Of a stretch of 64,000 nucleotides of DNA, positions 43,698 through 55,565 are shown in pieces. Under the pieces are notes generated by a model, which saw only the letters and a list, made by a program, of their open reading frames with translations, made no database searches and was not told the DNA's origin. Both the position numbers and the translations under genes were made by a program. The first letter of the stretch is position 1; each line of letters starts with the position of its first letter. Origin of the DNA: Prorocentrum cordatum (lineage: Eukaryota > Sar > Dinophyceae > Prorocentrales > Prorocentraceae); the NCBI GenBank assembly GCA_963575745.1, contig CAUYUJ010014627.1:207001-271000 (forward strand), written 5' to 3'.

Positions 43698-45108
43698 GCA
43701 TCCCTCTGGGCCGTGGTGCCACTGAGGAGGAGGAGGAGCAGCAGCAGCAGCAGCAGCAGCAGGATCGAGGAGCGATACTCGTCCACGATGGTTGCCGAGG
43801 GGGTCAGTGAAGGGGGGCAGGCCTTCGCAGAGGGCGGCAGGGCTTCTCAGAAGCCACGGGGCCCTCTGGGAAGCCCTCCGCGTCGTCGGGGAGGGGGCTG
43901 TGGAAGAAAAAGAGATCACCCTGAGACCACCTGTCGCCCAAAGGGCTGGTGGGATTCCTCAATTCCTCCCTCCAAACCGTATCCTATGAGAGTACACATT
44001 CCTATTGATTCTTCTCTTGCATTGCTATCGGAGGAGGAGGAGGAGGTGGAGGAGGAGGAGGCTTCTCAGGCGCCTTCCTGAGAGACGCCGCCTCCTCTCT
44101 GCCTGCCCTCCCGGGCGCGCTGACGATCCAGAGGCTCTTCCAGAGGGGCCTCTGGAGGCCTCCGTGGGCCTCTCCCGCTCGGGCCTCCGTCGGCTCGGGG
44201 GCCTAGGTCTCCTAGATGGGGTCGGAGTACGTCGGGCCCCCGACCAGGGAGGTGTTTCGCGTTTCGCACTTCGGGCCGGGCAGGGCCGTCTGGATCCACG
44301 GGTCCGTAAGCCGTTTTGGCGTGTGCCCGAAAGGCGTCGGGGGTCTCGGTAAGGATTGTCCTTCGTCTGGGCCGCGCCTCCTCTCAGCGGCCCGCCTCTG
44401 CGCTGGCTAGCCGTGAAGCAGGCTCGCGCAAACGATCCCCTCTTTCTCCTAGGGCGGCGTCAATTGACCACCTCAACCAGCCTGGCCGGGCCCATTCCTG
44501 GCCCAGGATGCGTCCACACGCCCCTCTGTTCCGGCCAGGGAGGCGTGGGAGCCGATCCTCGGAGCAGGGCGGTCCAGTTGATGTCCCCCGATTCCTCTCT
44601 TCCCTCCTCCCTCCTCCCTGGCCGTGCCCTTCCCCTCCGAGAGGAACGCTTCGCTCTTCTCCCTCCTCCATCCTTCCTGGCCGCGCCCTTCGCCTCCGAG
44701 AGAGGAACGCTTCGCTCGTCCAGAAGACGTGGACGCAGCGCAGGAGCAGCTGGCCCTCGCTGCCCCGCCCTCTGGAGGGCATGAGCGAGGCGGGGTGAGC
44801 GGAAGGGGGGGGGAGGGGCGGCGGACGGATCAAGGGGCCAAGGCCCATGAGGACGGCCCGCGAGGGGGCATGATCCCCCCCCTTGTCCTCCCGGATCCCG
44901 CCTCGTCCATCCTCGTGCTTCCCTCCTCGTCGTTCCCCCCACCGCCTTCCACATCTCGGCAGGGATGGAGAGCATGGGTTGCACATGCGTCGTTTCTCGA
45001 GCAGTGCGCGCTACACATTCGCACTCGTTAGGCAACGGTCCTAGAACACCTCTTCAGCAGTGGCGCTCTGCTGGGGTCTCGTCCGGCCAGTGTGTGTCAT
45101 TGATGTTG
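43698..45108. other. Non-coding, with small repeats
   Basis: GCA repeat at 43737-43763; GGA tract at 44031-44066; a two-copy 62-bp duplication at 44617-44721 (CCTCCGAGAG-GGAACGCTTCGCTC); a partial family B at 43810-43890. A GATGGGGTCGGAG block at 44215-44227 resembles the family A arm. No gene is supported. Confidence 0.5.
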
Positions 45109-45256
45109 TCGGACGGGGCTAGGACGAGGATAAATCCGTTCCAGAGCGTTCCGGAACGGTCTCAGAGCGTTCTCGAACGCTCTGAGAAGGCCGCGACGCC
45201 CGATATATCTTCCAGAGCCGCCGGATCTCAGAGATTCTCGAGTTATCCTCACCCGA
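45109..45256 (+). mobile_element. Foldback element family F, copy 2
   Basis: Homologous to 19437-19584. Begins TCGGACGGGGCTAGGACGAG and ends GTTATCCTCACCCGA, which is inverted with respect to the start. Central palindromes are built on GAGCGTTCTCGAACGCTC. Confidence 0.7.
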
Positions 45257-47559
45257 ATTGATCCTCGTCCTGGCATCGTCTCATGTTTCCTTTACTCCCT
45301 TACCGTACCTGCTTCTGCTCCTCCACTCCCTCCTACCCCGGCTTTCCCATGCTCCTCCCCTGGACTCAGGACCGCGGACATTCGGCTCCCTCCAAGGGCT
45401 GCGGCCCTCGGCACTCCCTCACTGGGCGACGTCAGGGGGAGGGTACGACAAAAACCTAGCAGTGACGAGAGAGCGGCAGGAACGCCGAACGGCGGACACG
45501 ATGCCTGGTCCTCCCCCCCCTCCTCCTTCCCCTCCTCCTCCTACCCCTCATCTTCCCGCTGTGTCCTCTTGCCCTGGGACGGGCAGGTAGAGGAGCGGCG
45601 GAGGAGGGGGGAGGTCGAGGAGGATGAGCTCGACCTGCTGCTCCCCGCCCAACTCGCTTGTGTTTTCGCGTCCGAATGCGGTCCTGCTCGTCACAGTCGT
45701 CGGCGCCCTGGGTCCTCCTCCGCGCGCCCTGGCCGACCGACGCGGCGCCCGCGCTGCAGGGGGGAGAACCAGAGCGGGGAAGGAGGGGAGGCTCCCCGGA
45801 CCTTCCAGCATCGCGAACCAAAACGCTCGAAGCTGGACGGGCCTCCGCTTCGCACTCCTCGGCGCCGGGCGGGAAGTCCTGGAGCCCCGCGCGGCGCGCG
45901 GCGAGAAGTGGTTCCCGGGAAGTCGGCGCGGGAAGTTGGTAAGTGGCCATCCTTGAGAAGGATTGGTTATTGGTTATTTGCAGTGGTGCGCGGGGGCAAC
46001 GCAGACAGACCAAGGGCGCCCTCGAGGGCGCGAAGTTAATCGCACTTCGCGATGCGGCTCCGATTCCTCATTCTCCTCTTCTCCCCTGGGGGGCGGCGCG
46101 GGGGCGCGAAGCGCGACGATAGGCGCCCTTGTGCAGATAAACTGGCAGCTCCTGTTACGGTGTAGGTCGAACGGCATCCCCTCGCCCAGCGTGGAAGCAT
46201 AGCCGCGCACACGACCTGCAGTGGGTCGGGCGGCTGCCCTTAGTCGAAGGGCCTTCCTTTCCATGCTCACCCCTGTGAATGGCCATTGGTCTCATCAATT
46301 TAGGTCCGCCATTGGATCGGCTGGCGAGCGTCACTAATGGCAGGGCGGGGGTAGATGACAAGGATGGGGATCACTCCTGCTCCAGCAGCCGCCACCGCCA
46401 CCCATCCAGCTCCGCTTTCTTTTGCTATTTGATTGCATTACTCCTCTTGCCTTGGCCAGGAACAGCGAATGCAGAAACGCGATGATCAAGCAGCAGTTGT
46501 TGACCCAAGACCTCATCAAAATCCAGGCGCCATGGGCCAGCCAGGAGTTGGAGCAGAGAGGGAGGAGGAGGAGGAGGAGGAGGAGGAGGAGGAGGAGGAG
46601 GAGGAGGAGGAGGAGGAGGAGGAGGAGTGCCGGGGGGGGAGTGGCGGATGAAGAGAGAGCAACCGTCCCTAGCGCTGCTCTTTTGAGGTCGTCGCGCACG
46701 GACGTGACGTGACTGAGGCAGGCTTATGCGATAGATTAGTTGTTTTATTGATTGGTTGGTTGATTTCGCGTCCCTGTGTCCCTGGGCCAGACTACGTCAG
46801 GCTCGCATCATTTATGTATCTTCTATCCCGACGTTGAGCGTCATGAGTCTGCGCAGTGCGAGTGAGCAAGTTTGCAAGCGAAGCGGATACTCAGTGGGTG
46901 TCGGCTTCCCGATCCAGGCAGTCTTTGTGTGATTGGACGGGCTGGTTCAGGAGTCGCACTGGCAAACATGCTCGCAACCTAGCGCACGTAAGCGCGCGCA
47001 TAGATACAAACATGTACGAGGCTGCTTTGCTCTGAATTGTTTTTTTCGGTGGCTTGGCACCTACACCTCGATTACGCTACGCGGGACGGTGCCGCTCTGA
47101 CACTTAAGCAGACACTGTTCCAAGACCAGCGCAGCTAACGCGGGGAACGGAACGACACGGTACCGCGTCAAGAATTGGCTTGCCGTGTCGCCCCGCCACG
47201 ATTGACCAACACTAAGATTGAGCACAGGCATCGAGAACAGTGAGAGAAGGTTGCAATGAAGTCGTTTTCCGATTCAGTCAGCGTGGAGACAAACATTCTG
47301 GCCGATCCGTTGGCGGACATGTACAGTTGTATGGGGCATTCGTTCAGTTGTGAGATGCCTCTTTTTGGGGGGGAGGCGGGTGGTTGCATGTACGCTCAAG
47401 GGTTACGCCATGAGTTCTTGTCGCGAGTTGTGTCATGGTTTGCCGCTCATCTTTGGGTGCTCAAACTTATGCCAACGGGTCTCGCCGCTGGTAGCGGCTG
47501 TAGATTGCGCCGTGGTTACTACGTCCTGTTAAACGTCAATGGGTCAGAGGTTGCACCAT
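45257..47559. other. Non-coding stretch
   Basis: A perfect GGA tract is at 46552-46627. 46720-47180 is less GC-rich. The plus frame 47256-47561 is open for 101 codons but unrecognised. No gene is supported. Confidence 0.45.
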
Positions 47560-47780
47560 AGATTACGCCATGGGCTGAGGCCATAGGTTGCGCAATTGGC
47601 GCCGCTGATTTGTTGATGGACATGGATTGCGTGCCTCATGGGTGCTACTGTCTTTCGGGGGACCATAGGTTGCGGGCTGCGTCATGGATTGCGCCAACTG
47701 GTTGTGCCATAGGTTGCGCATGATGGTCCATGATTGCTTGATGACAATCGGTTGCGCCATGCGTTGCGCCATGATTTGCA
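47560..47780 (-). repeat. Degenerate GGTTGCGCCAT repeats
   Basis: Motifs CATAGGTTGCGC and GGTTGCGCCATGCG recur every 15-60 bp. Their complement, GCGCAACCTATGGCGCAACC, is part of the 53-bp minisatellite unit at 10.9-12.2 kb. Confidence 0.55.
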
Positions 47781-48345
47781 TTGCGTGCATTGCGTTGCAT
47801 CGCTTCGCAGCGGTTTGCGCCGCTCTACGTTGCATCACATCGTGCTGCGTTGCGTCGCTTTGTGTCGCTTTGCGCTGCTTCGCGTCGCGTTCGCCTGCAG
47901 CGCCGTGCATCGGTCTTCGCTACAGTCGCCGCTCTGCACTGCGCTGCGTTCTTCGCCACGCTTCGTCTCGCGCTGCGTTGCTCTGCGTTGCGTTTGCTTC
48001 GCGTGGCCTCCTCTGGCTTTGCGTCGCTTTGAAAACGCCGCTCTGCACTGCACCTGCGTTGCGTTTGCTTCGCGTGGCCTCCTCTGGCTCTGCGTCGCTC
48101 TGGCAACGCCGCTCTGCATCTGCACCGCGTCGGCTGCACCGCTCTCTGCTCGGGGCCCACGCTGGAACCGGACAGCCAGGGAGGGGGACGGGCGGATTGC
48201 GCGGGGGGGGGGGGGGCAGCCCGCCATCGGCGTGGGTCGAGAACTCGGGCGCGCCAAGGCCGCGGCCGCAGCTGGGACTCCTCCTCCTCCTCCTCCTCCT
48301 CCTCCTCCCTCCTCCTCCTCCTCCTCCCTCCTCCTCCCTCCTCCT
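47781..48345. repeat. TTGCGTCGC-rich degenerate repeats, 68-bp duplication, CCT tract
   Basis: 47781-47980 is built of GCGTCGCTTTGCG-like units. TGCGTTGCGTTTGCTTCGCG at 47987 recurs at 48055 as part of a 68-bp duplication. 48280-48345 is a CCT tract. Confidence 0.75.
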
Positions 48346-48378
48346 TGTCCAGGATGACTGGGGGGGACACGAGCCTGG

Positions 48379-48497
48379 CCTCGCTCGAACGTGGGTACGT
48401 TTCTCGGCAAGGACCACCGAGGATCACTGTTGTGCACCTGGCGAAGAAAGGCACGCACGAAAGCGACAAATGCACAGGGAATGGACGTTCGAGCGGC
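48379..48497 (+). mobile_element. Foldback element family I, copy 1
   Basis: Left end TCGCTCGAACGT, right end ACGTTCGAGCGG, separated by about 95 bp with CGCACGAAAGCGACAAAT. Copies 2 and 3 are at 56360-56602. Here both ends carry CGAACG, whereas copies 2 and 3 have CGGACG, so the arms changed together. Confidence 0.65.
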
Positions 48498-48899
48498 AGG
48501 GCACACTACAGGGGGGGGGGCAATGTGTCGTGGAGGACGCGGCCACCTGGGGCCCTCGTTGACGAAGCTCCGTAGAGGGTTGGCCATGCTGAGCGCGGCC
48601 TCTGGGCGGCGGCTCAATGTGCGGACGCGCTTCACTCGGTGGGGCTGCAGCTTGGGCCCCCTGCTATGTGGGAAGGGGGTGCCCGAGGGAAGCCGCTTAG
48701 TTGGAAGAGGGGGGCATTTACACAGAAGCGACTTGCTGGGGCCCTGGCCGAGGCCACTTAATGCGGGGGAAGATACCGGTGCAGGCCCAGTGCGTGGACG
48801 CGCCCTCTGCGTTGACGCAGTCCGCAGGCCCTCGATCGGGATATCCGTGAGCAAAGAGAAACTTGAACGATACAGCCAAGACGCTAGAACAAGGACCAC
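48498..48899. other. Non-coding stretch
   Basis: No gene is supported. Confidence 0.35.
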
Positions 48900-49010
48900 T
48901 TCGGGCTCAGGAGGGGCTATACTTTTCTGGCCGCTCCTTGGGGTCCAGGCCAGGCAACCTGTTCTTGGCTGAGGCTCGCCGTGGCCAGAGCAGCCCCCTC
49001 GTTCCCGGCT
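48900..49010 (+). repeat. Dispersed repeat family J, copy 2
   Basis: Shares GGGCTCAGGAG, GGCCGCTCC, GGC-GAGGCTCGCCG-GGCCAGA and AGCCCC-TCGTTCC with 57035-57135. Ends are partly inverted (AGGAGGGGCT against AGCCCCCTCGTT). Confidence 0.5.
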
Positions 49011-49989
49011 CGGCTTTCCTTATGGTATCCCGATGATTGTAGACGGGCGATTCTGGGAGCGGGCTCTGCGTGCGGACTCGCTCCACTGCTACGTCGGCTG
49101 GGGCTCCCAACGGGTGCACAGAGGCACGTGAGTGGCGGGCGGCCTTGGGCCTGGGCGCAAGTGCGGCGGCGCGCCCCGCTGGGGCCTTCTCCCGGTGTGG
49201 AGCAACGCCCGCACGGCGTGCACCACTCTGGGCACCGGGCCCTGCGCACGCGGGCGCGCCGCCCCACCGCGGCCTCGGCTCTGGTTCCCGACGGGCGGGG
49301 CAGGCAGTGCGCGGCGGGGCCTACTTTGCCCCCCCCCCCCCCTCCCCCCACCCCTCCTCCGCTGGCAGCTCCCCCTCCCGCCCCTCCTCAGCTGGCCGCT
49401 CCCTGCTTCCGGGCCCGCGCGCCGCCGAGGCGCGCGCGCAGGCCCTGTCCGAGGGGCTCGAGACGATGAGCTCGGCGCTGATCGGGCCCGCCGTTAAGCG
49501 GCAGCCCGTGGTGCTCCCGTTGTCTGCCCTCGGGAAAAGGCGCAGACGTCCATCGGCCCTCCTGGGCGGAGTCTCTGCGAGGCCGCCCTTGCCGATGGCC
49601 TCGGGCGGCTTCCAGAAGCTCTTCGCACGGCTTTCGGATCGCCTCGCAGTTGCTCCGATTCTGGCGCGGGTGGCGAGGCCATGCTGTGATCCCCCCATCG
49701 GAGATTTGACACAGCCTCCCTCCTCTCCGACATGTAGGCGTCGTGGTCACCTCCCAACGGGCGTAGCAACCGCTTTCTGGCTCCCTTTCAGAACCCCAAC
49801 ATCCTGACACATCGGTCCAGCTCGAGAAGCGCAGTATCCAGTTGCACCAGCAGATTCGGCCACCGCGTCGGCGCAGCACTCTGTTCGCCTTTCTTCTCCG
49901 CGGAGCCAAGTTGCCAGAGCCATGTAACAGCTCGCTTCACCAAAGGCAGGGAGGCCGCCCGTAACATGTAGGAGGTACGAGGAGGAGCA
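49011..49989. other. Non-coding stretch
   Basis: Poly-C at 49330-49345. The frame near 49400-49560 (EARAQALSEGLETMSSALIG) is protein-like but unrecognised. No gene is supported. Confidence 0.4.
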
Positions 49990-50320
49990 TAAAGGTGGAC
50001 ACAACGGGGCAGTGGGAGGGGATAGTTATGCAGTGACTGGGGGGTCTTGGGGCCTCCTTGTGGTGTCTCGGGTCTTCTTGGGGCCCTCGGGGTGATTTTT
50101 TGAGGGGCATCTTTGGGCCCTCCTGGACTGTGCTGGGGCGTTTGAGCGCTCTTTGGGGGGCTTCTTGTGCCATGTTGGCGGATACTTGGGCCGTCTTGGG
50201 CTGACCACAGGACACTATTGAGCCTTCTTAGGGCCTTGTTGGGTTCCTCTTGGGCCGTCTTGGGGACTTCTTGTGCCACTCTTCGGCCGTCTTGGGGTCA
50301 ATCCTTCTTGGACCGAACGG
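49990..50320 (-). repeat. Degenerate short tandem repeats (TCTTGGGG/CTTCTTG)
   Basis: Phrases such as GTCTTGGGG and GGGCC-TCTTG-G recur every 25-40 bp. On the minus strand they code a Pro/Gln/Lys-rich frame without known homology. Confidence 0.5.
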
Positions 50321-50577
50321 CGAAGTCAGGATGGATACGGCCCTTGTTCAGGAACGTCAGGGTCTCCCCCATAGGAATGAAGAGGAGGGGTCAGGGCAGT
50401 CTTCCAATACCCTGCCCCCCCCCCGCAATTGAGGACAAGAGTGATGGGGCGCTTGGGCTGCCGTGCCAGGGCTGCGGTGCTCTTGCGCCGACGGAAACAA
50501 GTCAGGCGAGTGTGAATTGAAGGGGGGCAGCCAGGGCAGCGGAAAGTAAACACCGTCGGCAGGAGGAGCAGGAGGCA
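50321..50577. other. Non-coding stretch
   Basis: No gene is supported. Confidence 0.3.
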
Positions 50578-50825
50578 TGGCGAGGAGGCGCAGGAGGGAG
50601 GACGGCAACGAGGAGGAGCACCAGGAGGAGGAAGAGGAGGGGAGGGCCGCGCCGTTCTGGTTTCGAGGCCCGCATCCTTGAATGCCTTGAAGTAGGAGGA
50701 GAGGAGAAGGAAGAGAAGGAGGAGGAGGATGATTATGATGAGGAGGAGGAAGAGGAGGAGGAGGAGGAGGAGGAGGAGGAGGCGGGGAGGAGGAGGAGGA
50801 GGAGGAGGAGGAGGGGATGAGGAGG
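50578..50825. repeat. GGA/GAG tract
   Basis: Purine triplets with small interruptions. Confidence 0.9.
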
Positions 50826-50849
50826 AGCCGAGGAGGAGCCGCAGATGAC

Positions 50850-51124
<275 letters not shown>

Positions 51125-51420
51125 CGCGCGCTGGCGAGGCCCGAGGGGTGGCCCCTTCTGCGGCCGCGCCCCCGGGGGGGCTTGGCGCGGATCGGCCATG
51201 CTCGCCTCGCCGTGGCCTCCGCGCAGGAGGGGGGGCCTCCCCCTCTTTCGGCGACGAGCCCAGGCGCTCTTTCACCGACATGGGCGCTTTCGTGGCTTCT
51301 CGACGGTTGTCCGGCTTCGGGGTGCGCTCCAGCTGCTGCGTCTCTCCGCGGGCGTTCCAGGGGTGCCCGGATCGTCCCGAACGGCCGCCAGAGAGCCGAG
51401 TTATGACCCACACGCAGCCA
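51125..51420. other. Non-coding stretch
   Basis: No gene is supported. Confidence 0.35.
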
Positions 51421-51589
51421 GGTGTCCGAGGAGGGACGGGCCTTCTCCGACGGCTCGGAAGTCCTGCGGCCTTCCGAAGAGTTTGCGGAGCCTTCCCCCC
51501 GGAGACACAGGAAACTTCCTAGAAGGCCAGAGGGCTTCCGAGAAGCCCCGCTGCCTTCTGAGAAGGCCTTTTGCTTCTCATTTTCCCCC
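51421..51589 (+). mobile_element. Inverted-repeat element family B, copy 2
   Basis: Starts after CCAG with GTGTCCGAGGAGGGACGGGC. The right arm has GCCTTCTGAGAAGGCC and TTCTCATTTTCCCCC. Internal phrases (GAGCCTTCCCC, then CTTCC-AGAAG) match copy 1 at 38341-38507. Confidence 0.6.
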
Positions 51590-51942
51590 TTCGCTCGCCG
51601 CCGGCTCCCGTCCCCGTGCTCGTCCTGCTGCCTCCTGCGTGAGCCTTTCCTCGGAGCTGGCTGAGGCAGTGCCTAGGCTGCGCATGACCGCGACCCTGCC
51701 CTTGGTTGTAGCTCAAGGGAGGTTAAATTCGTGGTATATCCGCGGTCGACAGCGTGGCCTCTGCGAAGGTGTTGACCCAGTGCGGTGGGGGAAGCATCGA
51801 CCCCGATCGAACTTTCTCATATCTTCGACGACATGTTTTTGTTTGTCCATCCTGGCGTCTTTCGCAACACGAAGGCTGCTGCTCCTGCCTGAAGAGGCCA
51901 TGGTGTCGAGGCCTTCTCCTGAGGCTGCCCGAGGCAGCGCAT
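51590..51942. other. Non-coding stretch
   Basis: No gene is supported. Confidence 0.35.
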
Positions 51943-52095
51943 AGGCTTGAGTCGGGCATGTCCCTCTACAGAAGGAAAATGCAATAATATCATATGATTA
52001 CCTGGTCACGATGTTTCGCACTCTTTTGACAGCTTTGGGGTCTCCTTTCTGGCTATTCATTTTTCTTTCCAGGAGGACATGCCCGACCTAAGCCT
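51943..52095 (+). mobile_element. Inverted-repeat element family K, copy 2
   Basis: Left arm AGGCTTGAGTCGGGCATGTC, right arm GGACATGCCCGACCTAAGCC: 23-bp ends pairing with two or three mismatches. A pyrimidine tract plus CCAG (52060-52072) comes directly before the right arm. The interior is AT-rich. Confidence 0.75.
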
Positions 52096-52594
52096 GGGCC
52101 CCAGAGCTTGACGGAGGCCGACCGGCGGCCTCCCTTGCTCGGTTCTCGAGAGGACGCGCCGCGGCCGCCGTCTCCGCGGGCCTGCTCCCGCTGGGCGCCT
52201 GGCCCTTTTGCGGGTGCCCCGTTCGCGCGGCGGGGCGCTCCGCTCAAGCAGCCGCCCCCGCCCTCGTTCCGCCTCCGCGGTGCCCCCTTTGCTCGCTCGC
52301 ATCCCGACCTGTGGGCCCTCCAGCGCCGCAGCGCCGCGCGCCCGCCGGCGCCGCGGCAGCGCACGGGGCTGTGCTGCAAGGGGGGCCACGTCCACCCCCG
52401 AGGGCGGCACGTGCCCGCCACCGTGCCGCGGGGTGCCGAGCGGAGCGTGCCGGGGCCCTTTGTCGCCCCGGGGCCCGTGCTCGGTGCTCCCGCGTGCTCC
52501 CGCTCTGCCGCTCCAGGGCGGGCTCCCGTGCCCGCTCCCGCCTGCCCGCTCCAGGGGGTGGCTCGAGCTTCGAGGCTCGCTTCCCAGCGGTCTC
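52096..52594. other. Non-coding, GC-rich
   Basis: Arg/Ala/Pro frames are open on both strands because of GC content. No gene is supported. Confidence 0.4.
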
Positions 52595-52690
52595 GGATCG
52601 TCCTGGGCCGCCCTCGTGGCCACGGCGGGATCCGCACCTGAAATCTGGTAGGAACGCACCCCCGGGTGATTTCCTGGAACCCCTGATGCA
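52595..52690 (+). repeat. Family C fragment, copy 4
   Basis: Core GTCCTGGGCCGCCCTCGTGG, then CCACGGCGGGATCCGC and CTGGTAGGAACGCACCCCCG match the C copies; the GTCAGAGGAGG start is missing. It runs into L copy 1. Confidence 0.5.
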
Positions 52691-52703
52691 GGGCAATCCG
52701 CAG

Positions 52704-52888
52704 GGGGGAAATGGGCTCAGGGTGGAACGCATCGACCCCCCAATCGCCCACTGATCGCCGTCAGGTGCCTGATAGCCCAGCCCGCTGAGGAAGGTGCGGA
52801 TTCTCTATCGGGGGCCTATATCCCCGATCTATCGGCGATGTATCGCCGATTCCAGGTCAATGTTTCACACCCTGAGCCAGTGTCTCCC
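52704..52888 (+). mobile_element. Inverted-repeat element family L, copy 1
   Basis: The left arm GGGGGAAATGGGCTCAGGGT pairs with the right arm ACACCCTGAGCCAGTGTCTC. The core palindrome is TATCGGCGATGTATCGCCGA. A pyrimidine tract ending CAG follows at 52905. Copy 2 is at 58551-58710. Confidence 0.7.
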
Positions 52889-52905
52889 TTAGCGTTCCCT
52901 TTCAG

Positions 52906-53559
52906 ACTGGGGAGAGGGAGATCCCAGACTTCAACGTCTCAAAACACTCAAGGCGGAGATTCTGTGCGTCGTTGCTGGCCTCTGGGGGCCTGTCGGGGAT
53001 CTGGGGCCGGCAAAAGACAGCTCAGGCTGAGAAGCCCGTCCTGGGTAAAGGGTAGGGAATCATGGATGGGGACCCCGTGTATGGAAGAGTAGACCAGGAC
53101 ATCGGATTCACTGGCCAACGCCATTTCCCAGACCTGATTCCATCCGGAGGTTCTGGCCAGGAAACAGGTAAGCAACGCTGACACACATGAAATCCACCGG
53201 GCCTCCCATGCCCTCATTCCTCCTCTTCGGTCCTCCTCGCAGAGGCCTGCGAGGCCTGGGAACCTGGCAGCCAGTGCCTTGGAGAGAAGGGTAATGATTC
53301 GTTTTGCGTGTCATCCTATGGGTGCTCTCAAGTGCTAGCATTCTCCATTGCTTCTCCAGCTCTTCTCCCCCGCCCAGGAGGCTACCATTATGAGGCTTCG
53401 CCTGTCCACCCCGTGGGCCTCCTTCTAGCCTTCGAGCCCCCTCAAGCTCCCCACGCTCTGCCTCCTGCTTCCTACCTGCGAGCCCACGAGTCTCTCTCTG
53501 CTCTTCGGGCCTCAGAAGGTGGACTTCCGGTTCGGCCTGCATGGTGGTGGAGGCCCACG
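52906..53559. other. Non-coding stretch
   Basis: No gene is supported. Confidence 0.4.
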
Positions 53560-53654
53560 TGTGTGTGTGTGTGGTGTGTGTGTGTGTGCGTTTGTGTGTG
53601 AATATGTGTGTGTGGGTGGGTGGGTGGGTGCGTACGTGCGTGCGTGTGTGTGTG

Positions 53655-53688
<34 letters not shown>

Positions 53689-53735
53689 CGTGTCCGTGTG
53701 CCCGTGTGTCCATGTATACGTGTGGTATGCGTGTC
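53560..53735. repeat. GT microsatellite
   Basis: GT dinucleotides interrupted by TGGG and CGTG. Confidence 0.95.
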
Positions 53736-53811
53736 TTCACGTTTGCAGTAGGTTCATCTCGTCGGATGTTATTCCTGCGAGGTCAAATTCTGACTTTGCC
53801 CTGGTCCGAAA

Positions 53812-53895
53812 TCTGGCTTAATCCCGCCAAACACGGCTTAGTCCCGCTGAATCCGGCTTGATCGCTCAGTCCGCAGCCGAATCCGGCGCAGCAGC
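53812..53895. repeat. Short CGGCTTAGTCCCGC tandem
   Basis: About four units of TGGCTTAATCCCGCCAAAC type, 18-20 bp each. Confidence 0.7.
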
Positions 53896-54292
53896 CCCCC
53901 AATGGGACTTCATCCTCCTCAACCCTCCCGACGAAGACCTCGCACCAGTTGCCTCCTGAAAGTGGAAACCCATGCCGAGAAACTACCTGCTTTCCTCTGT
54001 GGTTCCCTGAGTTTCTTGGGTTTCGATGGTTTTGCGATCGAAAGCGTGACGTTCCCACGCCAAAAGACAATGCACGTCCTGGGGTCTCAGTGTTGGGTTT
54101 CTTGTGGACGGCTTCTTGTGGTCGAGCTCCTACTGCAGCACATCCTGTGGATCTCTCCTGCCTCTCCTTCCTCCTCTCCCCGCCTCTGTCTGCCCTCGCG
54201 GCTCGGGAGGACATGCTGTGGCCGCCTCGCCCCTGCTGCCGTCGAGGCCGCCGCCCAACCCCAGTCGCCACGCCGTCGTCGCCGGGGTCGCA
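53896..54292. other. Non-coding stretch
   Basis: No gene is supported. Confidence 0.35.
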
Positions 54293-54500
54293 GTCTTCGT
54301 CGTCGTCGTCGTTTGTCGTCGTCGTCGTCGTCGTCGTCGCTGACCGTTGTCGTCCTCGTCGTTGACCGTCGTTGTCCGTCAGTCGTCGTCGTCGTCGTGG
54401 TTGTCCATCGTCGTCATCGTCGTTCTTCGTTCGCCGTCCGTCCATTATCTTTCCTCGTCGTTGTCCTCGTCGTCCATCGTCGTCGTTCATCGTCGCGTTG
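54293..54500. repeat. GTC trinucleotide array
   Basis: GTC/GTT triplets, about 205 bp. Confidence 0.95.
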
Positions 54501-55043
54501 TCATCGTTCGTCCCACGCCGTCAGAATTGCAAAGAACTCGCGGTCGTCTCCGCCGACCCTGAGAAGTGACCAGATCAAGCGCGCTAGAGGCGGGAGGGAG
54601 CCATGGGCAAGGGGCAGTGGCGGCGTAGACGTGAGGGCGAACATGTAATTTTCCTAGGCTGCCCCTGGACTTGGGGACATTGGAAAGAGCGCGTTTTGTG
54701 AGCGCTTGGAGGGGCGGGGGTCCGGCCCCCCCTCCCTTGGGGTTCGAACCCCCCCCTCCCCCCCTCCCCCTGCCCCCCCCCCCCCGGTTCAAACGCGCCG
54801 CCGAATGTTTCCAAGGCAAGCGCCCGTGAAACGCGCTCCCTCGGACATTGGGGGTTCTTGGGCCTTCATGTGGGCCTGCTGGGGTCTCGGGATACCTGTT
54901 GGATGGGTTGGCCTCCAGCGGTGCGGCGGTTCGCGTGGTGCTTTTGGGCCTCTCTGCTGGGGGCGGTCTCGGCAGCCTCTTGGTCCTCTCTGCAGTGCCT
55001 CTCTGCGACATCGTGGGCGGGCATGGGGGGTGCTCTTGGGCCA

Positions 55044-55096
<53 letters not shown>

Positions 55097-55495
55097 CTTT
55101 CGTCGTCACCCATCTTTTGTCGTCGCCGTTCGCAGTTTCGTCGTTCGTCGTTCCTCGTCGTCGTCGTCGTCGTGGACGCTCTTGCGACCAATGCGGCGAG
55201 AACGCCGAGATCACACAGAGCCCGAGGGATTTGGCCGCCTCGGGCTTCTCGGGCTGGGACCCCCGCAGAGGAGGCGATCAAGAAGGGACGGGTGCTCCCC
55301 CTCGGCTCGGCTACGACCTGTGTCGACTCAACCGGGCCGGGTTGGCGAACTTGGAGAGCCCCGGGGAGGAGGGCTTCGGATTGAAAGGAGTCTCCCAGAA
55401 CTACCTCCGGACAAAACCCCAGGGCTCCCCCTTCAAACGCCGACAGGGTCGGCAGGTTTGTCCTTCGTCCGTCGTCGTTATCCATCCTCGTCGTC
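54501..55495. other. Non-coding; perfect GTC run and poly-C
   Basis: 55044-55094 is a perfect GTC/CGT run of about 17 units, and 54775-54785 is poly-C. Long frames (54487-55584 minus, 54706-56916 plus) are driven by these repeats. No gene is supported. Confidence 0.5.
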
Positions 55496-55512
55496 CATCG
55501 CTGTCGTCGTTG

Positions 55513-55565
<53 letters not shown>

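Noticed and set aside
44205-44230. Third copy of introner family A
   Set aside because: Only a 13-bp arm-like block (GATGGGGTCGGAG); no matching second arm.
47684-48562. 292-codon Ala/Cys/Arg-rich frame
   Set aside because: Composed of GCGTCGCTTTGCG-like repeats and a CCT tract.
53100-53170. Fifth copy of family C
   Set aside because: Only GGAGGTTCTGGCCAGGAA matches; the ends and core are absent.
54730-54760. tRNA-like GGGGTTCGAACCCC motif
   Set aside because: It is a palindrome in G/C homopolymer sequence; no acceptor, D or anticodon stems can be drawn upstream.
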